In this document: piece after piece, positions 14,943 through 23,722 of the stretch
Layout of the letters: every line of letters begins with the position of its first letter
Position numbering within the stretch: position 1 is the first letter of the stretch
Translations under genes and position numbers: made by a program
The notes under the pieces: generated by a model
What the model was told of the DNA's origin: nothing
The model's input: only the letters and a program-made list of their open reading frames with translations
Databases searched by the model: none
Assembly: GCA_963575675.1 (NCBI GenBank)
Contig: CAUYUA010000235.1
Coordinates: 1-25,196, forward strand
From: CAUYUA01 sp963575675
GTDB lineage: Bacteria > Pseudomonadota > Alphaproteobacteria > Azospirillales > Azospirillaceae
Direction: 5' to 3'
Length of the DNA: 25,196 nt

Positions 14943-15120
14943 CTCCGTTCGACTGAAGACTCGAGAATCATGCGGCCTTCCCGAATTAAAATGGCCCACT
15001 CTCATCCGGTCGTCATAAACTCCAAGTCATGGTTTCCAAAGGCCTCCCGGCCTTTGGCGGGTCGAGGGCGGAGCCCCGATTCTTTTGGACGTTTTTTCTC
15101 GGGTTCTCAATTGGACGAAA
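14943..15120 (+). repeat. Type II MITE-like repeat, full copy
   Basis: About 178 bp. The left end CTCCGTTCGACTGAAGACTC is matched in inverted form by the right end (GGGTTCTCAATTGGACG at 15101-15117). The core 15029-15081 is identical to bases 1-53 and includes CCAAAGGCC / GGCCTTTGG around TCCC. The left 86 bp align with 22397-22481 with scattered changes. No coding capacity. It fills the space between the DUF218 gene and the 3' end of the hybrid kinase. Confidence 0.88.
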
Positions 15121-15141
15121 TATATGTAGAAAAACCGTGTC

Positions 15142-18100
15142 TTACGTGTCGATCGTTCGGCTCATTGATATTAAACGCTCCGCCAAAAGAGCAAAAGAAT
15201 GACGCGCCGAGACAAAATTCAAGCGTTGTAAGAAAACTTCAATTTCACGTAGTTCTGTATCGTATCCAGCGTCGCGCAATAAATGAGACAATTCTGCAAA
15301 GCGTTGGCGTGCGGACAAGCTATTGCGTTTTAGTAAAGCGGAAACTTCCGACATGACGTTTTGAATTGTCGCCATCGTTTCAGGAGGCAGAGAAACGACC
15401 GCAGGCTTCACGGATGGGATGACGGATTCGGAGGGGGGAGGGGAGGGCTCCAGTGTTTCGGCCACTTGAGTCATGACCGTTATCGCCGTCGATAAAATTG
15501 TGGAGAAGGAAGGAAACTGTGTTTTTATCGCCTCGCGGTTCTCGCTGCGAGCGGCTTGTTCCAAGGCCGCCGCCGCCGCCGACAGCGTCGAGGCTCCGAG
15601 TGTTCCCGAAACTCCTTTAACGGTGTGGGCGGAGATGCGAATCCAGGAAACATCATCTCTATCAAAGGCTTGTTTCAGTTGAACGGAAAGCGGTTCGTAT
15701 TGCTCGACGAAATCTCGGAGCAGGCGGGCGTAAAGAGAGCGATTCTCATGTAGGTGTGCTAAAACCCGACGCGCCTGAAGACAATCATCGTCTAGCCGCA
15801 TTTCATTCACACATGCCTTATTATTGTCGTTGCGGAAAAGATCGAATGCTCCATCTGAATCATTTTCCGAATGATTCGAGAAAATTCGGAGATTTTTTTC
15901 TTGCGCCCGGTCTTTCTGCATCGAGGTTTCGCCTAACCAATAACGTATCACAGAGAATAGATGACGAGGTTCGAAAGGCTTGGCGACATGATCATTCATG
16001 CCTGCGTCCAAGCATTTCTGACGTTCCACGTTCAGAGCGTGAGCGGTCATGGCGATGATTGGCAAGGTCGAGAGTTTAAGGTTGGCGCGGATGATGCGCG
16101 TTGCTTCTAACCCGTCCATTTCCGGCATCTGCACATCCATCAACACAAGATTGATTTGGTTCGGATCGCGCCTCTGCGCAACGAGCAAATCGATCGCTTG
16201 ACGTCCGCTGTCGGCCACTTGAACCTCGGCGCCTGCATGGGCCAAGATTTCACGGGCCACCATTTGGTTGATAGGGTTGTCTTCGACCAGCAAAATACGT
16301 GCGTCGGCCAAAATTCGGCCTTGCTCCACACTCGATTCGGCTTCTAATTCGTCATTTTTCGATGATGCAACAAAGGGCTGTTTTGTTGTTTCGTCGCATT
16401 GTTCCGACGGGTTTTGTATCGCCTTGCGGAGCGCTGCGAGTAGAGGCTTTGGCGTGATGGGTTTATAGAGAACGCTGTCGGCCGTGATTTCTTCCGCCAA
16501 GCCGGAGTGGTGGTTGCTTCCAACATTGCAGATCAGGATCAGAACAAACCTTGGCGCAGAGCGCTCGGAGGATTGCAAGACGCTTTGGTCTGTGCGCCTC
16601 AGTTCTTCATCCAAGGGGGGCGGCGGTTGTCGGCAACGACGTAGTTGTGAGGCTAATTCGGCGCAGGGGATGTCTACAGTGCGTTCGTCCAAAAAAACGA
16701 GGTCATAGGGTTTTCCATCGATGACTGATTGCGTCATCATTTCCAACGCCTCTTGGCCGGATGCGACCATGGCGACGTTGTTTGGCGCGGCGTTGGCGCA
16801 CTGCGTGAGGTAGCTGGACAACACGCTGCGCGCGAAAGTGTTGCGATCGATAATTAAAATGCGTCGATTGGCTAAGGAGTGGTCGGGTTGTCGTTGTGGT
16901 GGGGCGTAGTCGAGGCAGGTCATCGGCAGATTGAATGAAAAGGTGCTGCCGCGATCTTTTTGGCTGTTGACGTGAATGGTTCCGCCCATCATCGCCACCA
17001 GACGGCGACAAATCGCCAATCCGAGTCCGGTTCCTCCATAGCGGCGTGTGGTGGACGAATCGGCCTGTTCGAACGGATGGAAAATGCGTTCGACGTCTTC
17101 CGGACTCATGCCGATGCCGGTGTCATGAATGGAAAACCCCAGCGTTACGCGACGGTCGGTTGAGGGAATCGTTGCGACGGCGGTCTGGAGCTTGGAAGAG
17201 GTGTTCTGCGTCGTTGTTTGTGGGGGGATGAGGACGCTGATCACGATGACGACATTGCCGTAGTCGGTGAATTTCACCGCGTTTCCTGCAAGATTCATCA
17301 AAATTTGGATCAGGCGCGTGGGGTCTCCTAAAAGACGGGGCGGAATGTCGGGATCAAGCGAAAAGATGAATTCCAAGCCTTTCTCTTGCGCCTTGAGGCC
17401 GATGACTCCGGATATAGTTCTCAGGACGTCTTCCAAAGAGAACGGGATGCTCTCCAGCACCAATTTTCCGGACTCGATTTTGGAGACGTCGAGAATGTCG
17501 TTGATGATCGTCAGCAGCGTATGAGCGGAGGATTGCATTTGCGATACGTATTCGCGCTGCTTTTCATCGAGAGGCGTTTGCGACAACAAATGCCCCAAAC
17601 CGACGATGGCGTTCATGGGCGTTCGAATTTCGTGGCTCATGTTGGCCAGAAATTCACTTTTGGCGCGCGTGGCGGCTTCCGCCTCTTCTTTAGAGGAAAT
17701 GAGATTGGATTCGATTTGTTTGCGTTCGGTGATGTCCCAGGTTACGCCGGTCACGCATGTGACGCGGCCTTTGGCGTCGCGTGGGTTGAGAGCCGCAGTT
17801 TTAAGGATGCGAATCCCGCCGTCGGGTTTCACGATCCTGAATTCGGCGGTGAAGTCGGTTCCGTCGTCCATCGCCTTTTTGAGCATTTGTCCGAAGCCGG
17901 CGCGATCGTCGGGATGGATCATTTCGAACCATTGGCCGACTCGACCGAAAAACTGAGACGGCTCTAAGCCGAACATGGCGCAGTGGCGTTCATCCCAAGA
18001 AAGACGATCGGTGGCGACGTTCCATTCGAACACTCCGCTTCCGCCGGCGTGGGTGGCCAGAGTTAGTCGATCGGATAAGCGACGCAATTCTTGTTCGTGC

Positions 18101-19845
18101 CGTTTGTTGTCGGTGACGTCGATTCCAAAAGAAATCGTCAAGATGTTGCCGTCGATGTCGTTGACCTGGCTGTTGCGCCAAGAAATGAAGCGTTCTTCGC
18201 CGGACTTGGTTAAAATCGGGTTTTCAGAGGCTGTAATCAGCGTTCCTTTGGCTTGAATCTTCTGGAATTCGCGCCGGACTTCGGGGTAGCGGTCGTGCGG
18301 AGTGACAAGATCGAACCAAGATCGACCAATGATCTCGGCGGCGGCGTAGCCGCACACCACTTCGGTGGTGGCGTTGACGAACGCCACATATCCTAAAGCG
18401 TCCAATCCCACCACCATGGCGTTGGCGGTGTCGAGGATGTCGTCGGCGAATTTTTTGCTGGCGCGCAACTTGTCTTCGGCGATTCGTATTTCCGTGATAT
18501 CGACCAGAACGCCGCTGTACGAAACGCGGGCGTCGTCGCGCCGATCCAACACGGCTCGACCACGCACCCATTTTTGCTGTTCGTTTAAAACGATAGCGTA
18601 AACGCAGCTCCAGGGCTCGCGCCGCATCATTGCGCCGATCAGAGAGGCGGGCGTTAAATCGCCGGTTTCGTCGGCAAAAACGCCGAACAACAGTTCGAAT
18701 CGATTGCTCTTCAGAATTTCATCCGAGCTTGCGCCGGTCAAAGCGTTGATGCTGTTGGAAACAAAGTCACACGTCGCCTGACCGTCAGAATTTAAAGTAA
18801 CCTGAAATATGGCGCCGGGCATGCGACTGCCCAAATCCCGCAAGCGTCGCCCCAAAGCCAAAACCTCTTCGGAGGCGGCTTGGCGTTCTTGATCGCGGCA
18901 ATGAAACTGGCGTAAAAGAAACGCCACGATCATCCCCAAGACCATCACGCTTAACCAATGAATCCATAATTGATCGTTCCATTTTGTCAACGCGGCTTCG
19001 CGCGACACGCCGACAAGCGCCACCAACGAAGGCGTTCGTAAGGTGCGGAGAGCTGATATGCGACGAACAACGTCGCGTTTTTCGAAAAATCCCTCAGGCG
19101 CATCATCATCGTAGAAGCTTTGATTTTTTTGACTGCGGAAATGGGCAATCAATGCAGTTTCCCGCGTCATGGCTTTGTCGTCGACGCTCCGCTTGTCTGT
19201 TGAGACGGAGGCGAGGACTTGGCTTTCATTGTTGCGGATGATGTTCAGTTCAATCTCGATCTTCTGGTCTTCGTCCAGGGTTCCTTTTAACAACTCAATG
19301 ATATAATTAAGATCAATCGCGGCGCTCACCACGCCGACCAATTGATTCTGGGGATTCCACACCGGCCGAGACACATAGATTAACGCCGAGCGATCGCCTT
19401 CCCATTGCGGGTTGGAGATAAAGAACGGCGATCGGGCGACGTTTGTGGGGGGCGACATGTTGCGGACGTTTTGAAAATAGGTTGCTCCGCTGATGTCTTC
19501 TCCGCGAAAGAGCGGCGACGTGGACGCAACGATTCGTGCGGCAGGGGTGGCGAAGAAAATTCGTCGCACGCCTTGAAAGGAACGTCCGCGATGTTCTGCG
19601 ATCGTCTCGCCGTTTGAAAGGTTGTTGCGGAACTCCTCCCCTAGGTCGAACAAAAGGTCGTCGATTGTTTGTAGATAATTGTTGACGCGATCGTCAATGA
19701 CGCGGGCCAGAGCGCCCAAATCCATATGAACGATGTTTAGTGCGTCATAATATTCGTTCTGGATATGCCAGATGGAATAGAACACCACGGTGGACATGAT
19801 TACTGCGCCGAAAACATGCGCCGGCACAAATCTCATTGGCGACAT
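15142..19845 (-). CDS. Hybrid sensor histidine kinase: Cache-like sensor, three PAS, HisKA-HATPase, two receiver domains, Hpt
   Basis: 1567 residues from the ATG at 19845. A first membrane helix (about 6-26) and a second (about 297-313) enclose a periplasmic Cache-like sensor with YFQNVRNM and IYVSRPVW. Three PAS-type domains follow (about 335-455, 465-585, 595-715). The kinase core has the H-box NMSHEIRTPMN (His738), N-box LMNLAGNAVKFT, DTGIGM and GGTGLGL. Receiver 1 (about 993-1142) is degenerate: IIDRN lacks the second acidic residue, although FLDE (Asp1053) and YKP remain. Receiver 2 is canonical (LLVEDNPINQ, MDVQMPEMDG with Asp1237, AKPF). A C-terminal Hpt has SAHTVKGVSG (His1407). A phosphorelay His-Asp-His to an unlinked regulator is expected. 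The frame extends to a TTG at 20010, adding a Lys/Arg-rich 55-residue segment; the true start is uncertain. No response regulator lies nearby. Confidence 0.92.
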   Translation of the reverse strand: MSPMRFVPAHVFGAVIMSTVVFYSIWHIQNEYYDALNIVHMDLGALARVIDDRVNNYLQTIDDLLFDLGEEFRNNLSNGETIAEHRGRSFQGVRRIFFATPAARIVASTSPLFRGEDISGATYFQNVRNMSPPTNVARSPFFISNPQWEGDRSALIYVSRPVWNPQNQLVGVVSAAIDLNYIIELLKGTLDEDQKIEIELNIIRNNESQVLASVSTDKRSVDDKAMTRETALIAHFRSQKNQSFYDDDAPEGFFEKRDVVRRISALRTLRTPSLVALVGVSREAALTKWNDQLWIHWLSVMVLGMIVAFLLRQFHCRDQERQAASEEVLALGRRLRDLGSRMPGAIFQVTLNSDGQATCDFVSNSINALTGASSDEILKSNRFELLFGVFADETGDLTPASLIGAMMRREPWSCVYAIVLNEQQKWVRGRAVLDRRDDARVSYSGVLVDITEIRIAEDKLRASKKFADDILDTANAMVVGLDALGYVAFVNATTEVVCGYAAAEIIGRSWFDLVTPHDRYPEVRREFQKIQAKGTLITASENPILTKSGEERFISWRNSQVNDIDGNILTISFGIDVTDNKRHEQELRRLSDRLTLATHAGGSGVFEWNVATDRLSWDERHCAMFGLEPSQFFGRVGQWFEMIHPDDRAGFGQMLKKAMDDGTDFTAEFRIVKPDGGIRILKTAALNPRDAKGRVTCVTGVTWDITERKQIESNLISSKEEAEAATRAKSEFLANMSHEIRTPMNAIVGLGHLLSQTPLDEKQREYVSQMQSSAHTLLTIINDILDVSKIESGKLVLESIPFSLEDVLRTISGVIGLKAQEKGLEFIFSLDPDIPPRLLGDPTRLIQILMNLAGNAVKFTDYGNVVIVISVLIPPQTTTQNTSSKLQTAVATIPSTDRRVTLGFSIHDTGIGMSPEDVERIFHPFEQADSSTTRRYGGTGLGLAICRRLVAMMGGTIHVNSQKDRGSTFSFNLPMTCLDYAPPQRQPDHSLANRRILIIDRNTFARSVLSSYLTQCANAAPNNVAMVASGQEALEMMTQSVIDGKPYDLVFLDERTVDIPCAELASQLRRCRQPPPPLDEELRRTDQSVLQSSERSAPRFVLILICNVGSNHHSGLAEEITADSVLYKPITPKPLLAALRKAIQNPSEQCDETTKQPFVASSKNDELEAESSVEQGRILADARILLVEDNPINQMVAREILAHAGAEVQVADSGRQAIDLLVAQRRDPNQINLVLMDVQMPEMDGLEATRIIRANLKLSTLPIIAMTAHALNVERQKCLDAGMNDHVAKPFEPRHLFSVIRYWLGETSMQKDRAQEKNLRIFSNHSENDSDGAFDLFRNDNNKACVNEMRLDDDCLQARRVLAHLHENRSLYARLLRDFVEQYEPLSVQLKQAFDRDDVSWIRISAHTVKGVSGTLGASTLSAAAAALEQAARSENREAIKTQFPSFSTILSTAITVMTQVAETLEPSPPPSESVIPSVKPAVVSLPPETMATIQNVMSEVSALLKRNSLSARQRFAELSHLLRDAGYDTELREIEVFLQRLNFVSARHSFALLAERLISMSRTIDT

Positions 19846-20593
19846 TCCGGAATCTTTTCGTTTTCGGCGTTTTTCCTTACGTTTTCTGAAAACTCCACCT
19901 TCCGCGTTGTTCGGCGTCGTCCCATCACATCGGGAGGAAAACCGATTCTGAAGGTGCAGAGCTTGTTCATCAGCTTTCACCACCCGAAACGCTCCGAAAA
20001 CAGAGATCAAAAAACACTTTCATGACATTGATTTATGATTCTACAGGTCAATAGAGGCGCGCGCCTGAGAACCTGTCCGGAAAAAACAGAACGGCTTCCA
20101 ACGTCCTCGTATGCCGAACGGCTTGACGTAATACAAATTTTTACTCTTCAGAGTGTGCAAGAGAGATTGGGAGGATTTATCAAGGTTGAATAATGCAATC
20201 GGACAATGCGAAGTGACCCCGACCTCCTTCTTCTCCGTCTCTAACGAAGAAAGAACAAAAGAACCACCGGCTGAAATCAGACGAATGCCGCTGCACAATA
20301 AAGGGTGGAAGCCCGGAGAACAAGGGCAAAAGGCAAAAGACAGGAGAACAAACGCGATGACCTCATCCTGTGCTTGATTCTCTGGCGAATCCGGGATTAG
20401 CTAGGCTCCGTTGCGGTAAATCAAGATGAAGTTTTAACCAGGCTTCGTCTGGCGCGCTTCAATGCGTCTTTCATAATATTTTCGACGCAACCTCCGCAGC
20501 ATGGCGCCCGTGAGACAACACTTGCGGTGTTGCAACGATAAGAATGAGTCTTTAACAAGTTAAAAAACAAACCCCAAGAACGAGTGTTTCGCA
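19846..20593. other. Spacer between hybrid kinase and malyl-CoA-lyase-like gene
   Basis: Divergent 5' regions of both genes. Up to 20010 the kinase frame stays open and may be coding. From 20011 to 20593 no convincing gene is seen. A small 6-bp hairpin CAACAC / GTGTTG occurs at 20516-20532, followed by an AT-rich stretch before the lyase start. Promoters presumably lie here, but no clear pair of hexamers stands out. Confidence 0.45.
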
Positions 20594-21637
20594 ATGAAGC
20601 TTCCGATCAATTTTTATAAACCGTTAGCCGTTGGCGCTCCCGAGCCTTTGCGCGAGCCCCCTGTGCGTTTGGAGCGGATGTTGCATTTTTTCCCTCCGCA
20701 CAACGAAAAAATGCGCGCCAAATTGTCCGACACGGTTCGGCAGGTTGACGCAGTGGTTGGGAACTTGGAAGATGCGATTCCCGCCGACGCCAAGGAAGCC
20801 GCTCGCGCAGGCTTCATCGAAGTTGCCCAAAAGATCGATTTCGGTCAGACCAGTCTATGGACGCGCATCAATGCGTTGAACAGTCCTTGGGTGCTTGATG
20901 ATCTGTTGCAAGTGGTCGGCGCGGTTGGTCACAAGCTCGACGTGGTGATGCTGCCGAAAGTGGAGGGCCCTTGGGACATCCACTATCTCGACCAAATTTT
21001 GGCTCAGCTCGAAGCCAGACACAACATCAAGCGTCCAATCCAGATTCACGCTATCTTGGAAACGGCTCAGGGCGTAAAAAACGTTGATGACATTGCCGCC
21101 GCCAGCCCGCGTATGCACGGCATGAGTTTGGGGCCGGCAGATCTGGCCGCCTCGCGCGGCATGAAGACCACTCGAGTCGGCGGCGGGCATCCTTTCTATG
21201 GCGTGTTGGCTGATCCCAACAAAGATGGGCGGGACCGCGCTTTCTCTCAACAAGATTTGTGGCACTACACTGTTGGGAAGATGGTCGACGCTTGTTTGTC
21301 GTGCGGGATTCGTCCGTTCTATGGGCCTTTCGGCGATTTTCAAGATGAGGCCGCCTGTGAGGCGCAATTCCGCAACGCCTTCTTGCAGGGATGCGTCGGC
21401 GCTTGGTCGCTGCATCCTAGCCAGATCGCCATCGCTAAGCGCGTTTTCAGTCCGGACATTGGCGAAGTGAAATTCGCAAAGCGGATTCTCGATGCGATGC
21501 CCGATGGCAGCGGCGCCGTGATGATTGACGGAAAAATGCAAGACGACGCCACTTGGAAGCAGGCGAAGGTTATCGTTGATTTGGCCCGTCTGGTCATCGC
21601 CAAAGACCCGGATATGGCCGCCGCATACGGTCTATAG
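20594..21637 (+). CDS. Malyl-CoA lyase / HpcH-HpaI (CitE-like) family CoA-ester lyase
   Basis: 347 residues, a TIM-barrel aldolase of the CitE/malyl-CoA-lyase group, which cleaves or forms beta-hydroxyacyl-CoA esters such as malyl-CoA (glyoxylate plus acetyl-CoA). Motifs: NLEDAIP (57-63), RIN (91-93), MLPKVEG (119-125), ILETAQG (154-160) with the metal-binding Glu156, SLGPADLAAS (178-187) with Asp183, GPFGDFQD (244-251) and LHPSQI (273-278). The length and the conserved Mg-site and CoA-site motifs fit malyl-CoA or beta-methylmalyl-CoA lyase better than the shorter CitE. Roles could be the ethylmalonyl-CoA pathway, a serine-type cycle or another lyase reaction; no pathway partner is in the window. 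The ribosome site is weak (AAGAACGAG). A PadR-like regulator follows on the same strand after 146 bp. Confidence 0.9.
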   Translation: MKLPINFYKPLAVGAPEPLREPPVRLERMLHFFPPHNEKMRAKLSDTVRQVDAVVGNLEDAIPADAKEAARAGFIEVAQKIDFGQTSLWTRINALNSPWVLDDLLQVVGAVGHKLDVVMLPKVEGPWDIHYLDQILAQLEARHNIKRPIQIHAILETAQGVKNVDDIAAASPRMHGMSLGPADLAASRGMKTTRVGGGHPFYGVLADPNKDGRDRAFSQQDLWHYTVGKMVDACLSCGIRPFYGPFGDFQDEAACEAQFRNAFLQGCVGAWSLHPSQIAIAKRVFSPDIGEVKFAKRILDAMPDGSGAVMIDGKMQDDATWKQAKVIVDLARLVIAKDPDMAAAYGL

Positions 21638-21783
21638 TTATTACAGAGGGCCTCGTTGCTTTCCTCAATTTTATCCGGCCTGGGGCGATGAGGACTAGGG
21701 CGAAGGGGTTGAGGAAAGCGCGTTGTTCTTCGGCGCTGTTATCGTTATGATCTCTTGTGAGCGATTCAGAAAAAAGGTTATTT

Positions 21784-22347
21784 ATGCGCGGCGACCATGC
21801 TCTGACTCCCAAAGAAGCGGTTCGTTTGACGGCTCTTGGTTTGCTGAGGCAAAACGGGGCGATGCGTTACGCTGATCTTGCCTTCGACATTCGCCGTTTT
21901 ACTGGGAACATTATGGGGCCGTCTTTGGATTTGATGGGATTGTCGCTGGAGATGTTGCGATATGAAGATTTGATTGTTGCTCTGGATGGTCAAGGCATGG
22001 AGGACAACGCTCTTTTGGAGCTTACGCCTCAGGGGCGGCGCGAGTTCGATTTTTTGATGCAGGCTCCGGTTCGCGTGGCGTCGTCGGATTTGTTTCATAA
22101 GCTGATTACGGCGTTGAAATTACGTTTTTTGCATCTTCTGACGCCGACAGAGCAACAGGGACAAGTGGCTCAACTGATCGCGATGACGGAAGCCGAATTG
22201 TCTCGCGCGACTCGTCTATTGGAGCATCATGCCGCCGACTCGGGCGTGTTTCCGGCGTGGTTGGCTCATGATTGTCTTCAGATACGAACGCGCTTGGCGT
22301 GGTTTCAAGCGCTTGCTGTGGATTTGTGCGGACGCGGAGTGGTTTAA
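21784..22347 (+). CDS. PadR-like winged-helix transcriptional regulator
   Basis: 187 residues. The N-terminal half (about 7-95) reads as a PadR-type winged helix: LTPKEAVRLTALGLLRQNG, then a recognition-helix region, then LELTPQGRREFDFLM, where TPQGR is the usual wing-to-helix transition. The C-terminal half is helical (LITALKLRFLHLL, then a long helix to the end), like the dimerisation domain of PadR proteins. The ligand and targets are unknown. The frame is open from a GTG at 21757, but AAAAAAGG lies 6 bases before the ATG at 21784, which is preferred. The upstream lyase may be cotranscribed or regulated by it; that is inference from position only. A type I hairpin follows 8 bp after the stop. 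Confidence 0.75.
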   Translation: MRGDHALTPKEAVRLTALGLLRQNGAMRYADLAFDIRRFTGNIMGPSLDLMGLSLEMLRYEDLIVALDGQGMEDNALLELTPQGRREFDFLMQAPVRVASSDLFHKLITALKLRFLHLLTPTEQQGQVAQLIAMTEAELSRATRLLEHHAADSGVFPAWLAHDCLQIRTRLAWFQALAVDLCGRGVV

Positions 22348-22355
22348 GTAAGAAT

Positions 22356-22388
22356 AAAAGGGCCGGAAACACAATCCTTGGACCTTTT
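22356..22388. repeat. Type I hairpin after the PadR-like gene, terminator-like
   Basis: AAAAGGGCC (22356-22364) pairs with GGACCTTTT (22380-22388), with one internal mismatch. On the minus strand the loop region reads AAGGATTGTGTTTCC, the type I core. The TTTT in the right arm suits an intrinsic terminator directly after the regulator gene. A type II element starts 8 bp later, the same arrangement as at 14895-14943. Confidence 0.72.
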
Positions 22389-22396
22389 GATTTATC

Positions 22397-22583
22397 CTCC
22401 GTTCGATTAGAGCCCGAGAGCCATGCGGCTTCCCTGAATTGAAACGGCCTATTCTCATTCGGTTGTTACAAACTCCAAGTTATGGTTTCCAAAGGCCTCT
22501 CGGCCTTTGGCGGGTCGAGGGCGGAGCCCCGATTCTTTTGGCCGTTCTTTTCTTGAGGGGGAGGGGGGCTCAATCGGGCGGAG
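22397..22583 (+). repeat. Type II MITE-like repeat, full copy
   Basis: About 187 bp. The left end CTCCGTTCGATTAGAGCCCG faces an inverted right end (GGCTCAATCGGGCGGAG, 22567-22583). The core 22482-22534 differs from the other two copies only at one base, and that base lies in the 4-base hairpin loop (TCTC instead of TCCC), leaving the stem intact. A G-rich insertion (about 22555-22567) lengthens the right part. Confidence 0.88.
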
Positions 22584-22604
22584 TAATTACTATTTCCTTG
22601 CTGT

Positions 22605-22627
22605 ATGTCTGCGCGCCAGTCGCTCAG
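22605..22627 (+). repeat. Type I fragment beside type II
   Basis: TGTCTGCGCGCCAGTCGCTC followed by AGG parallels the composite element (GCTGTGCGCCCAGTCGCTCG at 7681-7700). Only the inner portion is present, so it looks like a decayed copy lying 21 bp past a type II end. Confidence 0.5.
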
Positions 22628-22648
22628 GCTCGCGTTCAGGCTCGCGTT
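22625..22648 (+). repeat. 12-bp tandem duplication
   Basis: CAGGCTCGCGTT occurs at 22625-22636 and again at 22637-22648, then a diverged CAGGTTTGTTCG. It probably arose by slippage within the repeat-rich spacer. Confidence 0.7.
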
Positions 22649-22670
22649 CAGGTTTGTTCGTGTGAAACGC

Positions 22671-22709
22671 CAAAGGGCGACATTGACTCAAAGCCAACGT
22701 CGCCCTTTG
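22671..22709. terminator. Strong 11-bp hairpin in the PadR-CBS spacer
   Basis: CAAAGGGCGAC (22671-22681) pairs perfectly with GTCGCCCTTTG (22699-22709) around 17 bases. It lies between convergent genes: the PadR-like gene on the plus strand and the CBS gene on the minus strand, whose stop is about 205 bp away. No strong T-tract follows on either strand. It shares no core with type I. The remaining spacer (22348-22915) is otherwise repeats plus an A-rich tail near 22855-22910. Confidence 0.5.
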
Positions 22710-22915
22710 TAAACTCAAAACGAAACCGTTCCAGCATGACACCGCAGACCGAAAGCTCTCTCGTCATGCTTGCCGAGGCCGATGCGAAAATGTGAGCTTG
22801 GCGGCTTAAGGCGGTTTTCACAACGCATCAATCGAGCGCTTGAACCACCCACCCCCTCAAAAAAAGCCCACACCGCAAAAAACTCAGAACATAAAAACTT
22901 TCTCTCTAAAAGAGA

Positions 22916-23350
22916 TCAGACTTTTGCGCGCGTTAGATCGCGCAGCACATTAACTTCGCTGGCGCGTTCATTAAGACGATATTTCACAACATCGGTGGAT
23001 GAAATGATGCCGACCAGTTCGCCATTGTCAACCACCGGAACGTGACGAACGCGACGCAGAGTCATGAGCTGCATCACTTCCTTCAACATATCCTTCGGAG
23101 AACATGTTTTGACCTCATGGGTCATAATATCTTCAACCTTAAGCAACAAGGCAGTGGCGCCTTTATCGGCGACAATCCGCACGATGTCACGTTCGGTGAT
23201 GATTCCGATCAATTTGTTGTGCTGGTCAACCACCACCAGCGAGCCGAACCGCTTCTCGCGCAGCAACTTGGCTGCCGCGTGCACGGTCTCGGTCTGCACA
23301 ACCGTGATCACTCCGGCGCCTTTGGCGCGCAAGATTTCTGCGATGAGCAT
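22916..23350 (-). CDS. Two-CBS-domain protein
   Basis: 144 residues, made almost wholly of a CBS pair: first repeat about 12-64 (VQTETVHAAAKLL, FGSLVVVDQHNKLIGIITERDIV), second about 76-126 (CSPKDMLKEVMQLM, RRVRHVPVVDNGELVGIISSTDVV). Such pairs bind adenosine nucleotides and often sense energy state or regulate partners; the partner here is unknown. The frame extends upstream to 23473, but GGAGAG lies 6 bases before the ATG at 23350, and the 41 upstream residues lack family character, so 23350 is chosen. Stand-alone CBS proteins of this size are common in alphaproteobacteria. It is cytoplasmic with no membrane segment. It is followed by a weak hairpin and an A-rich region. Confidence 0.9.
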   Translation of the reverse strand: MLIAEILRAKGAGVITVVQTETVHAAAKLLREKRFGSLVVVDQHNKLIGIITERDIVRIVADKGATALLLKVEDIMTHEVKTCSPKDMLKEVMQLMTLRRVRHVPVVDNGELVGIISSTDVVKYRLNERASEVNVLRDLTRAKV

Positions 23351-23722
23351 GGGGGACTCTCCATAGTTCCAACAGGGATGCGCGGGCCTCTTCCATGCAC
23401 CCCGGAAGTTGCTATCTCTTGTAAGGCCAAAAAGAAAGACGCCGTTGGGCAGCAAGAAATTGCACTGAGACACGACGCCAGAGCAAGAAGATTGTGAGGC
23501 GTTTTCAGGAATAAATCAAAGTGAAGACGGCATTGAGAAAGGCAGGGAGGTCAAGGCGCATCAAATTAATCCGCTGACGTGCGAACCGGCTTTCATAAAG
23601 CCGCCGGTCGAATCGACGGGTAGAGATTCAAGCCTTTTGCGGTTTCACAGAGCGTTGAAGGAGGTTTTCATTCTCGGTGGAGGGCATGATATCCCTCCGA
23701 TGAATAAATGCCAATCATCGTG
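23351..23722. other. Spacer between the CBS gene and the glycosyltransferase
   Basis: 372 bp. It must carry the CBS promoter. A hairpin GGAGGG (23679-23684) / CCCTCC (23693-23698) lies 25 bp after the glycosyltransferase stop and may end that transcript; a second small one, GGCTTT / AAAGCC, lies near 23588-23602. No reading frame or RNA gene is convincing. Confidence 0.5.

Noticed and set aside
14970..15356. 128-codon plus-strand frame running from type II into the kinase 3' end
   Set aside because: It translates repeat DNA and then the antisense of the kinase; the same kind of translation appears in the other copies without a conserved frame.
20855..21541. 228-codon minus-strand frame opposite the malyl-CoA-lyase-like gene
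   Set aside because: The plus strand carries a complete set of aldolase motifs; the antisense frame is a codon-bias artefact.
23487..23720. tRNA or small RNA gene in the CBS-glycosyltransferase spacer
   Set aside because: A TTCGAATC-like string and small hairpins were seen, but no cloverleaf could be folded by eye.
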